Origin: Acidimicrobiia bacterium
GTDB lineage: Bacteria > Actinomycetota > Acidimicrobiia > Spongiisociales > JAHEDJ01
NCBI GenBank assembly: GCA_029210695.1
Contig: JARGFH010000015.1
Coordinates: 1 to 63,399 of the forward strand
Length of the DNA: 63,399 nucleotides
Direction: 5' to 3'
A model generated the notes under the pieces. That model was not told the DNA's origin. It worked only from the letters and a program-made list of their open reading frames with translations, and did not search any database. Both the position numbers and the translations under genes were made by a program. Positions 24,568-32,901 of this stretch are shown piece by piece (position 1 is the first letter of the stretch; the number at the start of each line of letters is the position of its first letter).

Positions 24568-24596
24568 GTAACTCGCGACTCGCTACTCTCCGACTC
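24568..24596. repeat. Phased 7-bp repeat array at the ctaA promoter
   Basis: GTAACTC, GCGACTC, GCTACTC and TCCGACTC follow one another directly before the ctaA ATG. The third unit contains the likely -10 box TACTCT (24584-24589), so the repeat doubles as promoter sequence. Confidence 0.6.
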
Positions 24597-25511
24597 ATGA
24601 CCCGATTCGCCAAGTTCGTCTGGGCCACTCTGGCCGTGAACATCGTGGTTGTTGTCTACGGGGCATACGTACGGGCAACCGGGTCGGGGGCAGGATGCGG
24701 ACCCTCGTGGCCCACCTGCAACGGGGAGGTCATTCCCGGCGGTCTCGAGGGTGCCAGGATGGTCGAGTTCACACACCGGGTGACTAGCGGGGCGGCGGCG
24801 CTCATGGTGGCCGCCATTGCCATCTGGGTGCTCCGCAACTACCCGCGAGGGAGCCAGATTCGCAAGGCTGCCTGGTGGTCGGGAATCTTCATGATCTCCG
24901 AGGCGCTGGTCGGAGCTGTGCTCGTGCTGGCCGAGTGGGTGGCAGATGATGCGTCGGCGGCACGAACGATCATGGTCCCGGTTCACCTCGTCAACACGTT
25001 CGCCTTGCTTGGTTCGCTGGCCGTGCTGGCCTGGCTGGCGTCCGGTCGCGGTCCGGTTCGCCCGGTGTTCAGGAACGGCCTGGCGGGCTACCTGGGTTTC
25101 GCTCTCTTAGGGGTGGTGGTTATTTCGGCAACCGGTGGGGTGACGGCGCTGGCTGACACACTGTTTCCCTCGGAATCGATCGCGGACGGGTTGTCGAGCG
25201 CACTTGGCGACGCCGAGCACTTTCTCACGAGGTTGCGCGTGATTCACCCGGTGGCCGCGGTGGCGATCGGCGCGTATACGGGCTGGATGGCGTGGACTTT
25301 CGGGGCGGATGCTTCGAAACAGCTCACGCACCGTCTGGCGCTTCTCATCATGGGTCTGGTGGCCGTGCAGTTCCTGGCCGGCATGGCGAACATCCTGTTG
25401 GGAACGCCGGTCTGGCTGCAGCTGACGCACCTGACGCTGGCCGACTTGTTGTGGCTGGCTCTGGTGTTCTTCGGTGCGTCCGCACTCGAGTCGGAGCCCG
25501 CCCCCGTCTGA
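24597..25511 (+). CDS. ctaA: Heme A synthase (COX15/CtaA family)
   Basis: The 304-aa integral membrane enzyme oxidises the C8 methyl of heme O to a formyl group, giving heme A for cytochrome oxidase. Eight helices are expected. Heme-ligand His residues appear in VEFTHRVTSG, VHLVNTFALL, RVIHPVAAVA and LQLTHLTLADLL. The paired cysteines of the first loop are in GAGCGPSWPTCNGE, as in Bacillus-type CtaA. ATG 24597 follows TACTCT by 7 nt with no Shine-Dalgarno, so the message is probably leaderless. It supplies the same oxidase pathway as ctaB at 104-1021. Confidence 0.95.
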   Translation: MTRFAKFVWATLAVNIVVVVYGAYVRATGSGAGCGPSWPTCNGEVIPGGLEGARMVEFTHRVTSGAAALMVAAIAIWVLRNYPRGSQIRKAAWWSGIFMISEALVGAVLVLAEWVADDASAARTIMVPVHLVNTFALLGSLAVLAWLASGRGPVRPVFRNGLAGYLGFALLGVVVISATGGVTALADTLFPSESIADGLSSALGDAEHFLTRLRVIHPVAAVAIGAYTGWMAWTFGADASKQLTHRLALLIMGLVAVQFLAGMANILLGTPVWLQLTHLTLADLLWLALVFFGASALESEPAPV

Positions 25512-25514
25512 GTT

Positions 25515-25621
25515 TTCTCCGCAATGCAATGGCGCGTGGCAATCCATAGCATTGCTGAGAATCCAGTCTGAGGTTTCTGCGCAATGCTATGGCGCGTGAC
25601 AGTTCACAGCATTGCTGAGAA
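25515..25621. repeat. Paired 60-bp palindromic element, locus A
   Basis: Two imperfect palindromes (25515-25561 and 25575-25621) repeat at exactly 60 bp. Each has outer arms TTCTC/GAGAA, inner arms GCAATGC/GCATTGC extended by ATGG/CCAT in the first unit, and a loop around CGCGTGGC. The pair occupies the whole space between the convergent ctaA and DUF255 genes. Same element as loci B (29227) and C (45906). Confidence 0.9.
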
Positions 25622-25622
25622 T

Positions 25623-27638
25623 TCAGACGAGTTGGGTGCGTAGGGCGTCTGGATCCGATACAGGCAGCCGACACGCGAAACCCTCGCAGACGAAGGCAAG
25701 GGTCCCCGTCTCGGGGCCTCTATCACGCAAGAGGGGCACCGTCTCACCATCTCGTCCGGTCCGATCGAGCGCCAGTACCGCTCCGGGTCGGAACCCCTCC
25801 CACATGACCCGGCTCAGTTCGTCGGCCGCTGGCCCGACGATGGCCACTTCCAGCAGTCCTCTGTCCATCGACGTCAGCAGACTCAGCAAGTGGCCCACCG
25901 CGCTGGGGTATTGCTCCACGAGTGCTGCACTGTCACAGATCGCCCGCTCGGCTGCCTCCCGCAGATCTGCCTCACCGGTGTAGAGCGATAGCCACATGAG
26001 CGCCTCGGCGGCCAGCGATGTCCCGGATGGGACTGGGTTGTCCATCTGATCCCTGGGTCGGGTGATCAGGCGTTCCGCATCTGATCCTGTGGAATACAGC
26101 CGCCCATCGTCATCGGCGAAAAGCTGCAGCATCGATCGCGTTAGACGCTCGGCTTCCTCGTACCACTCAATTTCGCCGGTCGCCTGATAGAGGGTGAATA
26201 GCCCGATGGCATATCCGGCATAGTCGTCCAGGAAGCCTGGAATCCTGGCGTTGCCCTTGCCCCACGATCGGAGCAGTCGCCCGTCGGCGTTGCGCAACCT
26301 GTCCAGTACGAATCGAGCGTTCTGTCGCGCGTTGTCGAGGTACCGGGGCTCATCGAGGATGGCGCCCGCTTCCGCCAGCGCCCGCAACGCCAGACCGTTC
26401 CAGGCTGTGACCACCTTGTCATCGAGGCCCGGCCGGATCCGGGTCGCCCGGCGCTCATACAGTTGCTCCTTGGCAGTGGCGATGGCCGACGCGGCTTCCT
26501 CATTCGAGATCCCGAAGCGGATCGCCGTTTCCTCGAGAGTGAGCGTCTGCTGTAGGTGATTGGCGCCCTCGAAATTTCCATCACTCGTGACGCCGAAGTA
26601 TGTCCCTGCCACTGTCGCGCCGGTGCCGACCGCCGAGTCGAACTCCTCATCGGTCCAGACGTAGAACTTCCCCTCCACGCCCTCAGAATCGGCGTCCTCA
26701 GCGGAGAAGAGCCCACCGTCCGGATGTCGGAGGTCGCGCAGCAGGTACTCCAAAGTCTCGATCGCGGTGGCCCGGAAGCCGGCGCGGCCCGTCACCTGCC
26801 AGCCCCGCAAATACAAGCGAGCAAGTTGAGCGTTGTCGTAGAGCATCTTCTCGAAGTGAGGGATGCTCCAGTTGGCGTCTACGGAGTATCGCGAGAATCC
26901 GCCGCCGACGTGGTCGCGGAGGCCCCCGGCCGCCATCTTCTCCAGCGTGGTGCGGACCATCTCCTCCGCCCGTGGTGCCCAGGACCGGCCCGCCGCCCGC
27001 AACAAGAACTCGAGAACGGGCTGCTGGGGAAACTTCGGTGCACCTCCGAAGCCTCCGGCAACCGGATCGTACGCCGCCTCGATCTGGCGGTAGGCGGCTT
27101 CCAGCGCACTTCGCCCCGGGACGGATTCGGCCGCAGGCAGTTCGCGGGAGATGGATTCGGTGAGGTGGGCGGCCTGCTCTTCGATACCTTCCCGGCGCTC
27201 CGACCAGGCCTCAGCCACCGCTGCTATGACTCGTCGGAAGGACGGCATACCGTGGCGGTCGTCCGCCGGGTAGTAGGTCCCGGCGAAAAACGGCTTGCCG
27301 TCGGGCGTGAGCCAGACGGTCATCGGCCATCCACCTCGGCCGGTGGTCGCCTGCACGGCGTTCATGTAGATCCCATCGACGTCGGGTCGTTCTTCCCGGT
27401 CGACCTTGACGTTCACGAAGAGATCGTTCATGAGGGCCGCGGTCTCCGGGTTCTCAAACGACTCGTGCGCCATGACATGGCACCAATGGCAGGCGGAATA
27501 ACCGACCGAGAGGAGGACCGGCTTGTCGTGGAGGCGTGCATGTTCGAACGCTTCGTTTCCCCACGGGTACCAGTCGACCGGATTGTCCTGATGCTGGCGT
27601 AGGTACGGGGAAGTCTCGTCGGCAAGGCGGTTGGGCAT
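25623..27638 (-). CDS. DUF255 thioredoxin-fold protein with N-acylglucosamine-epimerase-like barrel (YyaL)
   Basis: The 671-aa protein belongs to the YyaL/SPATA20 family. The N-terminal Trx fold (about 1-160) carries [21 protein letters not shown]-type motifs and the redox site [14 protein letters not shown]. This is followed by an (alpha/alpha)6-like domain (about 190-660) with [17 protein letters not shown]. Family role is poorly known. A redox or cellulase/epimerase-like activity has been proposed for the family. ATG 27638 is preferred; a GTG lies 9 bases upstream. It is convergent with ctaA across palindrome locus A. Confidence 0.9.
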   Translation of the reverse strand: MPNRLADETSPYLRQHQDNPVDWYPWGNEAFEHARLHDKPVLLSVGYSACHWCHVMAHESFENPETAALMNDLFVNVKVDREERPDVDGIYMNAVQATTGRGGWPMTVWLTPDGKPFFAGTYYPADDRHGMPSFRRVIAAVAEAWSERREGIEEQAAHLTESISRELPAAESVPGRSALEAAYRQIEAAYDPVAGGFGGAPKFPQQPVLEFLLRAAGRSWAPRAEEMVRTTLEKMAAGGLRDHVGGGFSRYSVDANWSIPHFEKMLYDNAQLARLYLRGWQVTGRAGFRATAIETLEYLLRDLRHPDGGLFSAEDADSEGVEGKFYVWTDEEFDSAVGTGATVAGTYFGVTSDGNFEGANHLQQTLTLEETAIRFGISNEEAASAIATAKEQLYERRATRIRPGLDDKVVTAWNGLALRALAEAGAILDEPRYLDNARQNARFVLDRLRNADGRLLRSWGKGNARIPGFLDDYAGYAIGLFTLYQATGEIEWYEEAERLTRSMLQLFADDDGRLYSTGSDAERLITRPRDQMDNPVPSGTSLAAEALMWLSLYTGEADLREAAERAICDSAALVEQYPSAVGHLLSLLTSMDRGLLEVAIVGPAADELSRVMWEGFRPGAVLALDRTGRDGETVPLLRDRGPETGTLAFVCEGFACRLPVSDPDALRTQLV

Positions 27639-27677
27639 GCCGGTCACCGTAGCGACCGTTGCGGTTTGTGCAGGGGC

Positions 27678-28514
27678 TCAGCCGAGTTCGTCGCGCCAGG
27701 CGTGCCGTGGCGCATAGCCCAGCATGGCTCGCGCCTTCTCGATCGACAGCAGTGTCTCGGTGCCGTCCACCCGCCTGATCATGGGGACGTCGGGGAACAC
27801 CTGTGACATCAGGTCCATGCTCGATCGTTCCATGCACGTGTCGGCAGCTGCCACCAGGAAGTTGTCAGCCGTGGTCAGATCGGATTGGAGGGCTAGCCGG
27901 GCGGCCTGCGCAACGTCGCGGGCATCTACGTATCCCCAGAGATTCCACCTGCGAATCATCGGATCGTCCTGCCAATCCGGAAACCGCTGGTAGTCGTCGG
28001 GTTCCATGATGTTCGAGATGCGAAGGCCCAGATAGGGGATTCCGTGCCACCGGTTGAACTGGGCTGCGATGACCTCTCCGGCCAGCTTCGAGAGGGCATA
28101 GTGGAACTCGGGCAGGAGGGGATGCTCCTCATCGATGGGGGCGTATTCCGGGTCGCGCCGCTCGAAAGGGATGCCGATCAGGGTTTCGGACGATGCCCAG
28201 ACGACCTTCTCGAGTTCGAGTAGCGCGGCGGCAGTGAACACGTTGTACGTGCTCATCATGTTGATCCGGAAGGTTTCGCCGTCCGACAGGATATTGGGGG
28301 CGGGTATGGCGGCCAGATGGACCACGGCATCGGCGGCGCTCAATACCTCGATCGTCTGGCCGAGATCCGTGAGGTCGGCGACCAGGGTCGATGCATCTGG
28401 GTCGCGCGACGTGGCGATGTCAACATCGACGACCTTGTAACCCTGCTCGAGTAGATCGGCAACACAAGCTCTGCCTGCCTTTCCGCTGCCACCCGTCACC
28501 ACCACCGTGCGCAC
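27678..28514 (-). CDS. NAD-dependent epimerase/dehydratase (extended SDR)
   Basis: The 278-aa SDR has the nucleotide loop VVVTGGSGKAGRACV, VHLAAIPAP, a catalytic pattern Ser...Y-x3-K (SSETLIG, then HYALSKLAGE) and VDARDVAQAA. It resembles uronate dehydrogenase/UDP-sugar epimerase relatives that act on a sugar substrate. Specificity cannot be assigned. The start is GTG 28514. It may be co-transcribed with the downstream DUF255 gene, 39 bp away. Confidence 0.87.
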   Translation of the reverse strand: MRTVVVTGGSGKAGRACVADLLEQGYKVVDVDIATSRDPDASTLVADLTDLGQTIEVLSAADAVVHLAAIPAPNILSDGETFRINMMSTYNVFTAAALLELEKVVWASSETLIGIPFERRDPEYAPIDEEHPLLPEFHYALSKLAGEVIAAQFNRWHGIPYLGLRISNIMEPDDYQRFPDWQDDPMIRRWNLWGYVDARDVAQAARLALQSDLTTADNFLVAAADTCMERSSMDLMSQVFPDVPMIRRVDGTETLLSIEKARAMLGYAPRHAWRDELG

Positions 28515-28609
28515 TGCGTCTCTCCTCGATTGGCTGCAATCGACTCTACGACAAGGGGCCGAGCGGTGGGCCCGGCGCTCCCGGGTGGGCGACGCGTAGG
28601 ATCGATGGG

Positions 28610-29224
28610 GTGTTGCGTTTCGACCACGTGATAAGGGCGGTTCCTGATCTCGATGCCGCGTCGAACCTGCTTCTGGCTGAGCAGGGGCTGGACTCTGTTG
28701 CCGGAGGGCGTCACTCCGGTCACGGCACGGCCAACCGGCTCGTGCCGCTGGGGCACGACTACCTCGAGTTGGTTGCGGTGGTGGATCCTCTCGAAGCGGC
28801 GGAGAGTCCGTTCGGACTCTGGGTCGGCGCCCATTCGTCGCCCGGCTCGTTGTCAGGGCTTTGCTTGCGCACGTGGGACATCGAGGCGGAGGGTCGGAGG
28901 CTCGATCTCGCCCCGGTGGCGATGTCCAGAACGCGGCCGGATGGTGGCGAGCTGAATTGGCGACTACTCGGCATGGATGTCGGGCTCGAAAAGGGCCTGC
29001 CCTTTTTCATCGAGTGGGACGTCGATCCACAGGACCATCCGGGCCGTCTGACGGCATCACATCGCGTCGGACCGAGACGTATCGCCTGGGTGGAGCTGGG
29101 CGGTGACGTTCGAAAGATCGAACGATGGCTTGGTCCGAACGATCTCAACCTTCGCATCGTCGATGGACCGCCGGGGGTGCATCGGGTGGGTCTGGCAACT
29201 GAATCCGGCGAGTTGATCTTCTGA
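28610..29224 (+). CDS. Glyoxalase-like (VOC superfamily) protein
   Basis: The 204-aa protein starts LRFDHVIRAVPDLDAASNLL, typical of the Glyoxalase_3/VOC family, with the metal-type His in FDHV, GHDYLELVAV and LPFFIEWDVDP. These proteins are often annotated as dioxygenase- or lyase-like and their substrates are unknown. GTG 28610 follows TAGGAT (28597-28602) by 7 nt without Shine-Dalgarno. It is divergent from the SDR gene, and palindrome locus B begins at its stop codon. Confidence 0.8.
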   Translation: MLRFDHVIRAVPDLDAASNLLLAEQGLDSVAGGRHSGHGTANRLVPLGHDYLELVAVVDPLEAAESPFGLWVGAHSSPGSLSGLCLRTWDIEAEGRRLDLAPVAMSRTRPDGGELNWRLLGMDVGLEKGLPFFIEWDVDPQDHPGRLTASHRVGPRRIAWVELGGDVRKIERWLGPNDLNLRIVDGPPGVHRVGLATESGELIF

Positions 29225-29226
29225 GG

Positions 29227-29335
29227 TTTCTCGGCAATGCAGTGGCGCGTAGTGATCCCCAGCATTGCGGAGAAATCCCCCGATGTTTTCTCGGCAATGC
29301 AGTGGCGCGTGGTGATCCATAGCATTGCGGAGAAA
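29227..29335. repeat. Paired 60-bp palindromic element, locus B
   Basis: Two palindromes (29227-29275 and 29287-29335) at an exact 60-bp period have arms TTTCTC/GAGAAA and GCAATGC/GCATTGC around a loop containing GCGCGT. The first begins 3 bp after the VOC gene stop. Confidence 0.9.
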
Positions 29336-29387
29336 GTGAGGATGGACGCCGGGCCGCCTACAGTGACGCGATATATGGAGGTGGGTT

Positions 29388-30464
29388 GTGAAGTGGGCGC
29401 GGCGAATCCTGGTTGGTTTGCTGGCGGTGGTCGTGGTGCTGGCGGCGGCCGTGTGGCTCACCACTTTTCATCCCCCGGCGGTCCGCGCGGAAACCGTCAC
29501 TTGCCCCGAGGGAACTCCTACCCTGCAACCGGGTCAGGATCTCCAAGTGATGTCCTGGAACGTCCAGTACATGGCGGGCAAGGGTTATGTCTTCTGGTAC
29601 GACCTCTTCGATGAGTCTGGACCCGATGAGCGACCGTCGGCGACCGCAATCACATCCACGTTCGAGGAAGTCGCCCGCGTCATCGCAGACGAGTCACCCG
29701 ATGTGATCTTGCTTCAGGAAGTCGATGACGGAGCCTCCCGTACTGACCAAGAAGATCAGTTGGCGAGACTGCTTGGAATGCTGCCCGATGACTATGCCTG
29801 CTCGGCCAGCGCGTTTTACTGGCAGGCGCGGTTCGTGCCGCATCCCCGGATCATGGGCTCGGCCGGGATGAAACTGTCGACCATCTCTCGGTACCGGATC
29901 GACGATGCGACCCGTCATCAGTTGCCGATCATGCCGTCCGACCCACTGACGAAGCAGTTCAACTTCCGGCGAGCGATCCTGGAAGTTCGTCTGCCTGTGG
30001 AGGGCGGCCCCGCCCTCGCCCTGCTGAACACCCACCTCGATGCTTTCGCGCAGGGTAGTGACACGATGCAGCAGCAGGTGGCTCTCGCCAAGGGATTGCT
30101 CGACGACCTCAGCGCGGCCGGGAACCCGTGGGTGATCGGCGGAGACTTCAACCTGCTTCCGCCCGGTCCTCAGTTCGAGAATCTGCCTCCCGATCAACGG
30201 GTCTATTACGAGGCCGACAGCGAATTGACGGTCCTGACCGACGACTATCCGTCGGTGCCGTCGTTGGACGAGGCGAACGGCGTCGACGCCGCCGCCTGGT
30301 ACACGCACTATCCCAACGACCCGGCGGTGGCAGGCCCGGATCGGACCATCGACTTCCTGTTCTTCGATCCCGCCCTCGGGTTGAAGGACCACGCCGTGCG
30401 CGCCGCCGATACGCTGTCGGTCTCGGACCATTTGCCCGTGGTCGCAACCTTCTCGCTTCCGTAG
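29388..30464 (+). CDS. Exported endonuclease/exonuclease/phosphatase-family hydrolase
   Basis: The 358-aa protein has an N-terminal signal anchor (ILVGLLAVVVVLAAAVWL) and an EEP (DNase I-like) domain. Key motifs are VMSWNVQYM, LLQEVDDG with the metal-binding Glu, LNTHLDAF, GGDFNLLP, and the C-terminal VSDHLPVVA. Members are nucleases, sphingomyelinases or inositol phosphatases. An outer-face phosphodiesterase is the safest reading. GTG 29388 has GGAGGTG 6 nt upstream. Confidence 0.87.
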   Translation: MKWARRILVGLLAVVVVLAAAVWLTTFHPPAVRAETVTCPEGTPTLQPGQDLQVMSWNVQYMAGKGYVFWYDLFDESGPDERPSATAITSTFEEVARVIADESPDVILLQEVDDGASRTDQEDQLARLLGMLPDDYACSASAFYWQARFVPHPRIMGSAGMKLSTISRYRIDDATRHQLPIMPSDPLTKQFNFRRAILEVRLPVEGGPALALLNTHLDAFAQGSDTMQQQVALAKGLLDDLSAAGNPWVIGGDFNLLPPGPQFENLPPDQRVYYEADSELTVLTDDYPSVPSLDEANGVDAAAWYTHYPNDPAVAGPDRTIDFLFFDPALGLKDHAVRAADTLSVSDHLPVVATFSLP

Positions 30465-30624
30465 CCTCCTGCTCGGGTACCCGCGAAAGGTCGATTACCG
30501 CCGACCAGGCTCAGTCGACAGTTCCGTTGTGCACAGTCACCCGTCAACATGTGTGGGTAACCCTGTGGATGGAAGGCTGGAAACCTGTGGACAGCCTGAT
30601 GAAATGTCCGAGCAAGAAAGGGGG

Positions 30625-30653
30625 TTCACAAGAGTGCCGATGTATGTCATAGT
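30625..30653 (+). promoter_or_regulatory. Promoter of the principal-type sigma factor gene
   Basis: TTCACA (30625-30630) and CATAGT (30648-30653) are spaced 17 bp apart. Transcription would start near 30661, about 50 nt before the ATG and just ahead of a LacI-type palindrome. Confidence 0.55.
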
Positions 30654-30668
30654 GCGGTCTGAATGAGC

Positions 30669-30686
30669 GATGGAAACGTTTCCATC
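30669..30686. promoter_or_regulatory. Perfect LacI/CcpA-type operator palindrome
   Basis: GATGGAAACGTTTCCATC is an 18-bp perfect palindrome with the central CG and TGGAAACG/CGTTTCCA halves typical of LacI-family operators and catabolite (cre) sites. It lies about 8-25 nt downstream of the predicted transcription start of the sigma factor gene, a repressor-type position. The cognate regulator is not in this window. Confidence 0.75.
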
Positions 30687-30712
30687 CTCGCCCCTGATGG
30701 AGGACACCCCCA

Positions 30713-31720
30713 ATGCCACCTGCTGAGAAGACGCGTCCTGCGCGTTCGAAAGCTGCCGATGCCCGTGCCAAGCGCGAACGCGACCGCGCCAGCAAGCTGA
30801 CAGACGAACGCGGCCGGTTGACGACCGACCTCGTCAGTCAGTACCTCACGGCCATCGGTGAGTATGACCTTCTCACCGCCGAGCAAGAGGTTGAACTCGC
30901 CCAGAAGATCGAAACGGGTGAGGACGCAACTGCCAAGCTCGAGAACGGTGAGTTCAAAGGCAAGAAGGAAGAACTCGAGCTGCGTCGCAAGTCCAGGAAG
31001 GGCAAGGAGGCGAAAGACGCCTTCCTCACTGCCAACCTCCGTCTCGTCGTAGCCAACGCCCGGCGATACGCAAACACATCGGGTATCGACTTCCTCGACC
31101 TGATCCAGGAAGGCAACCTCGGCCTTATTCGTGCGGTTGAGAAGTTCGACTGGCGCAAGGGCTTCAAGTTCTCTACGTACGCCACCTGGTGGATTCGCCA
31201 GGCGATCACCCGTGCCATCGCAGACAAGTCCAGGACCGTTCGTATCCCTGTGCATCTGCACGACACGCTGGCCGCCGTGCGCGCCGCCCAGGCGAGCCTC
31301 AAGGCCGAGTTGGGCCGCGACCCCAAGCCCGAGGAAATCGCTGAAGAGGCAGGCGTCACCGTCGACAAAGTCGAGTTGGCGCTCGGCGTGGCCGACACGG
31401 TTTCGCTCGAGCAACCGGTCGGTGAAGACGGCGCCCAACTCGGTGACTTCATCGAGGATGAGGACGCCGCCGACCCGGTGCAGATCACCGAAGAGATGGA
31501 CGTCGCCAACAGCCTGCGCCGTTCGATCGAGCGGTTGCCGGAACGCGAAGGGCGCATCCTTGCTCTCCGCTACGGCTTCTACGACGGCGTTCCCCGGACC
31601 CTCGAAGAGATCGGTGAGGAGTTCAACCTAACGCGCGAGCGGATCCGGCAACTCGAGAAGCTGGCGCTGTGCCGCCTCCGTCACCCGTCATTCGGGATCC
31701 GGGAGCAGGATCTCGTCTAA
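30713..31720 (+). CDS. Principal-type RNA polymerase sigma factor (sigma-70 group 1/2)
   Basis: The 335-aa sigma factor directs RNA polymerase to -35/-10 promoters. A basic N-terminal tail is followed by region 1.2 ([20 protein letters not shown]), region 2 ([45 protein letters not shown]), region 3 (EIAEEAGVT) and region 4 ([20 protein letters not shown]). The region 2.4 and 4.2 sequences match SigA/HrdB. It could be the housekeeping sigma or a close group-2 copy such as SigB/HrdA-D. The region 1.1 domain is short. ATG 30713 has GGAGGA upstream. A LacI-type operator overlaps its leader. Confidence 0.92.
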   Translation: MPPAEKTRPARSKAADARAKRERDRASKLTDERGRLTTDLVSQYLTAIGEYDLLTAEQEVELAQKIETGEDATAKLENGEFKGKKEELELRRKSRKGKEAKDAFLTANLRLVVANARRYANTSGIDFLDLIQEGNLGLIRAVEKFDWRKGFKFSTYATWWIRQAITRAIADKSRTVRIPVHLHDTLAAVRAAQASLKAELGRDPKPEEIAEEAGVTVDKVELALGVADTVSLEQPVGEDGAQLGDFIEDEDAADPVQITEEMDVANSLRRSIERLPEREGRILALRYGFYDGVPRTLEEIGEEFNLTRERIRQLEKLALCRLRHPSFGIREQDLV

Positions 31721-31748
31721 TCGCGAGATACCGGTCGCGAGTCGAATA
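31721..31748. repeat. Phased 7-bp repeat array (TCGCGAG type)
   Basis: TCGCGAG, ATACCGG, TCGCGAG and TCGAATA run from the base after the sigma factor stop codon to the start of its terminator. Confidence 0.5.
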
Positions 31749-31772
31749 GAGCGGGCCTACGGGCCCGCTCTT
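31748..31772 (+). terminator. Terminator of the sigma factor gene
   Basis: AGAGCGGGCC (31748-31757) pairs with GGCCCGCTCT (31762-31771), a 10-bp GC-rich stem followed by TTCTG. Confidence 0.75.
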
Positions 31773-31852
31773 CTGCGTGGGTCTCACCCTTGATCGGTCG
31801 CCGCATCGCGACCGCCACACGTCGCTAGCCTGAATTGCGAAGGAGGCACATT

Positions 31853-32242
31853 GTGCGACTGAGAGACCTGCTCTCGACGCCACCCGAGGTGTGCGGAGCC
31901 CACATCACGATTGCTCAGGCCGCCAAGGAGATGACATCGGCGGGTGTCGGGTCGATGGGCGTGCTGGACGAGGAGCGCTTCGTCGGCATCGTCACCGAGC
32001 GCGACGTGCTCGAGGCCGTTGCCCGCGGCTATGACGTCGACACGGAACCGGTCCGCTGCTGCATGACGTTCAATCCGGATGTCTTCTCGCCCGATACCGA
32101 GGTCTTTGCCGCCGCCGAGTACCTGCTCGAGATCGGCTACCGCCATCTCCCGGTGGTCGAGGATGAGCTGATCGGCATTTTGAGCATTCGTGATGTCCTC
32201 GCCGGAGTCGTCGATCCGGGTCGGATCATCGATGCCCCATGA
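31853..32242 (+). CDS. Two-CBS-domain protein, copy 1
   Basis: The 129-aa protein consists of two CBS domains only, forming one Bateman module that usually binds adenosyl nucleotides. Motifs include VGSMGVLDEERFVGIVTERDVLEAV and YRHLPVVEDELIGILSIRDVL. GTG 31853 follows AAGGAGG by 7 nt. The next gene is a close paralogue 52 bp downstream, and the two may form hetero- or homodimers. The partner enzyme is not evident. Confidence 0.88.
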   Translation: MRLRDLLSTPPEVCGAHITIAQAAKEMTSAGVGSMGVLDEERFVGIVTERDVLEAVARGYDVDTEPVRCCMTFNPDVFSPDTEVFAAAEYLLEIGYRHLPVVEDELIGILSIRDVLAGVVDPGRIIDAP

Positions 32243-32294
32243 ACACAACCCGGCGCGCGCCATCTAGGGTGACGGTTAATAGGGAGGTCGTGCT

Positions 32295-32672
32295 GTGAAA
32301 CTCCACGGACTCGTTGGTGGTCGCACAGAAGTGTGCGGACCGGAAACAACGTTGCGGGATGCTGCTGATGCCATGCTCGGAGCAGGTGTCGGTTCGATCG
32401 CGGTCATCGATGGACCTCGACTAACCGGGATCCTCACCGAGCGCGACCTTCTGCGGGCGGCTGCCGATGGGGTCGATCCGACCGATGAACTGGTGCGGGA
32501 CTGGATGACCGTGGACCCCGATGTCACTTCGCCGGAGAGCGAAGTCCGCGATGCTGCCAAATGGATGCTCGAGATCGGCTATCGGCATCTCCCGGTGATG
32601 GAGGACAACGAGCTCCTCGGCATCGTGTCGATCAAGGACCTGCTCTGGGTGCTTCTGTCTGACAACGACTGA
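32295..32672 (+). CDS. Two-CBS-domain protein, copy 2
   Basis: The 125-aa paralogue of the preceding gene has the same plan: VGSIAVIDGPRLTGILTERDLLRAA in CBS1 and YRHLPVMEDNELLGIVSIKDLLWVL in CBS2. The pair likely arose by local duplication, since MLEIGYRHLPV is shared almost exactly. GTG 32295 has GGGAGG upstream. A nucleotide-sensing role is inferred from the family. Confidence 0.88.
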   Translation: MKLHGLVGGRTEVCGPETTLRDAADAMLGAGVGSIAVIDGPRLTGILTERDLLRAAADGVDPTDELVRDWMTVDPDVTSPESEVRDAAKWMLEIGYRHLPVMEDNELLGIVSIKDLLWVLLSDND

Positions 32673-32698
32673 CAGCCGAGTAGGTTCCGAACGTCAGG

Positions 32699-32894
32699 AG
32701 GTTCTGAGTTCTAGGTTTTGGGTTTTGCTGCTGCCGGCTGCCCTCCCCTTCGACTTCCGGTGGGCTAGTTCCGGCACAATGAAACGGCACCGGAGCTGTC
32801 ACCCGATTCATGGGCGCTCATAGAACCCAGAACCTATGACCGAGAACCTCTTTCGACGTGCTACCAGCTACCTGCAACCTGCTACCTGGAACCT
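32699..32894. repeat. Opposed 7-bp repeat arrays flanking an intergenic spacer
   Basis: At 32699-32726 the heptads AGGTTCT, GAGTTCT, AGGTTTT and GGGTTTT occur. At 32822-32849 the near-complementary AGAACCC, AGAACCT, ATGACCG and AGAACCT follow, and at 32860-32894 five GCTACCT-type heptads. The spacer between CBS2 and the ATPase gene is thus largely built of heptads, with the first two groups in inverted orientation. Confidence 0.65.
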
Positions 32895-32901
32895 TCTTGG
32901 C

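Noticed and set aside
25515-25621. Palindromes of locus A as ordinary intrinsic terminators
   Set aside because: The stems start with TTTCTC and end with GAGAAA, so no U-tract follows on either strand. Exact 60-bp doubling is not a terminator property. A transcript-end role is still possible.
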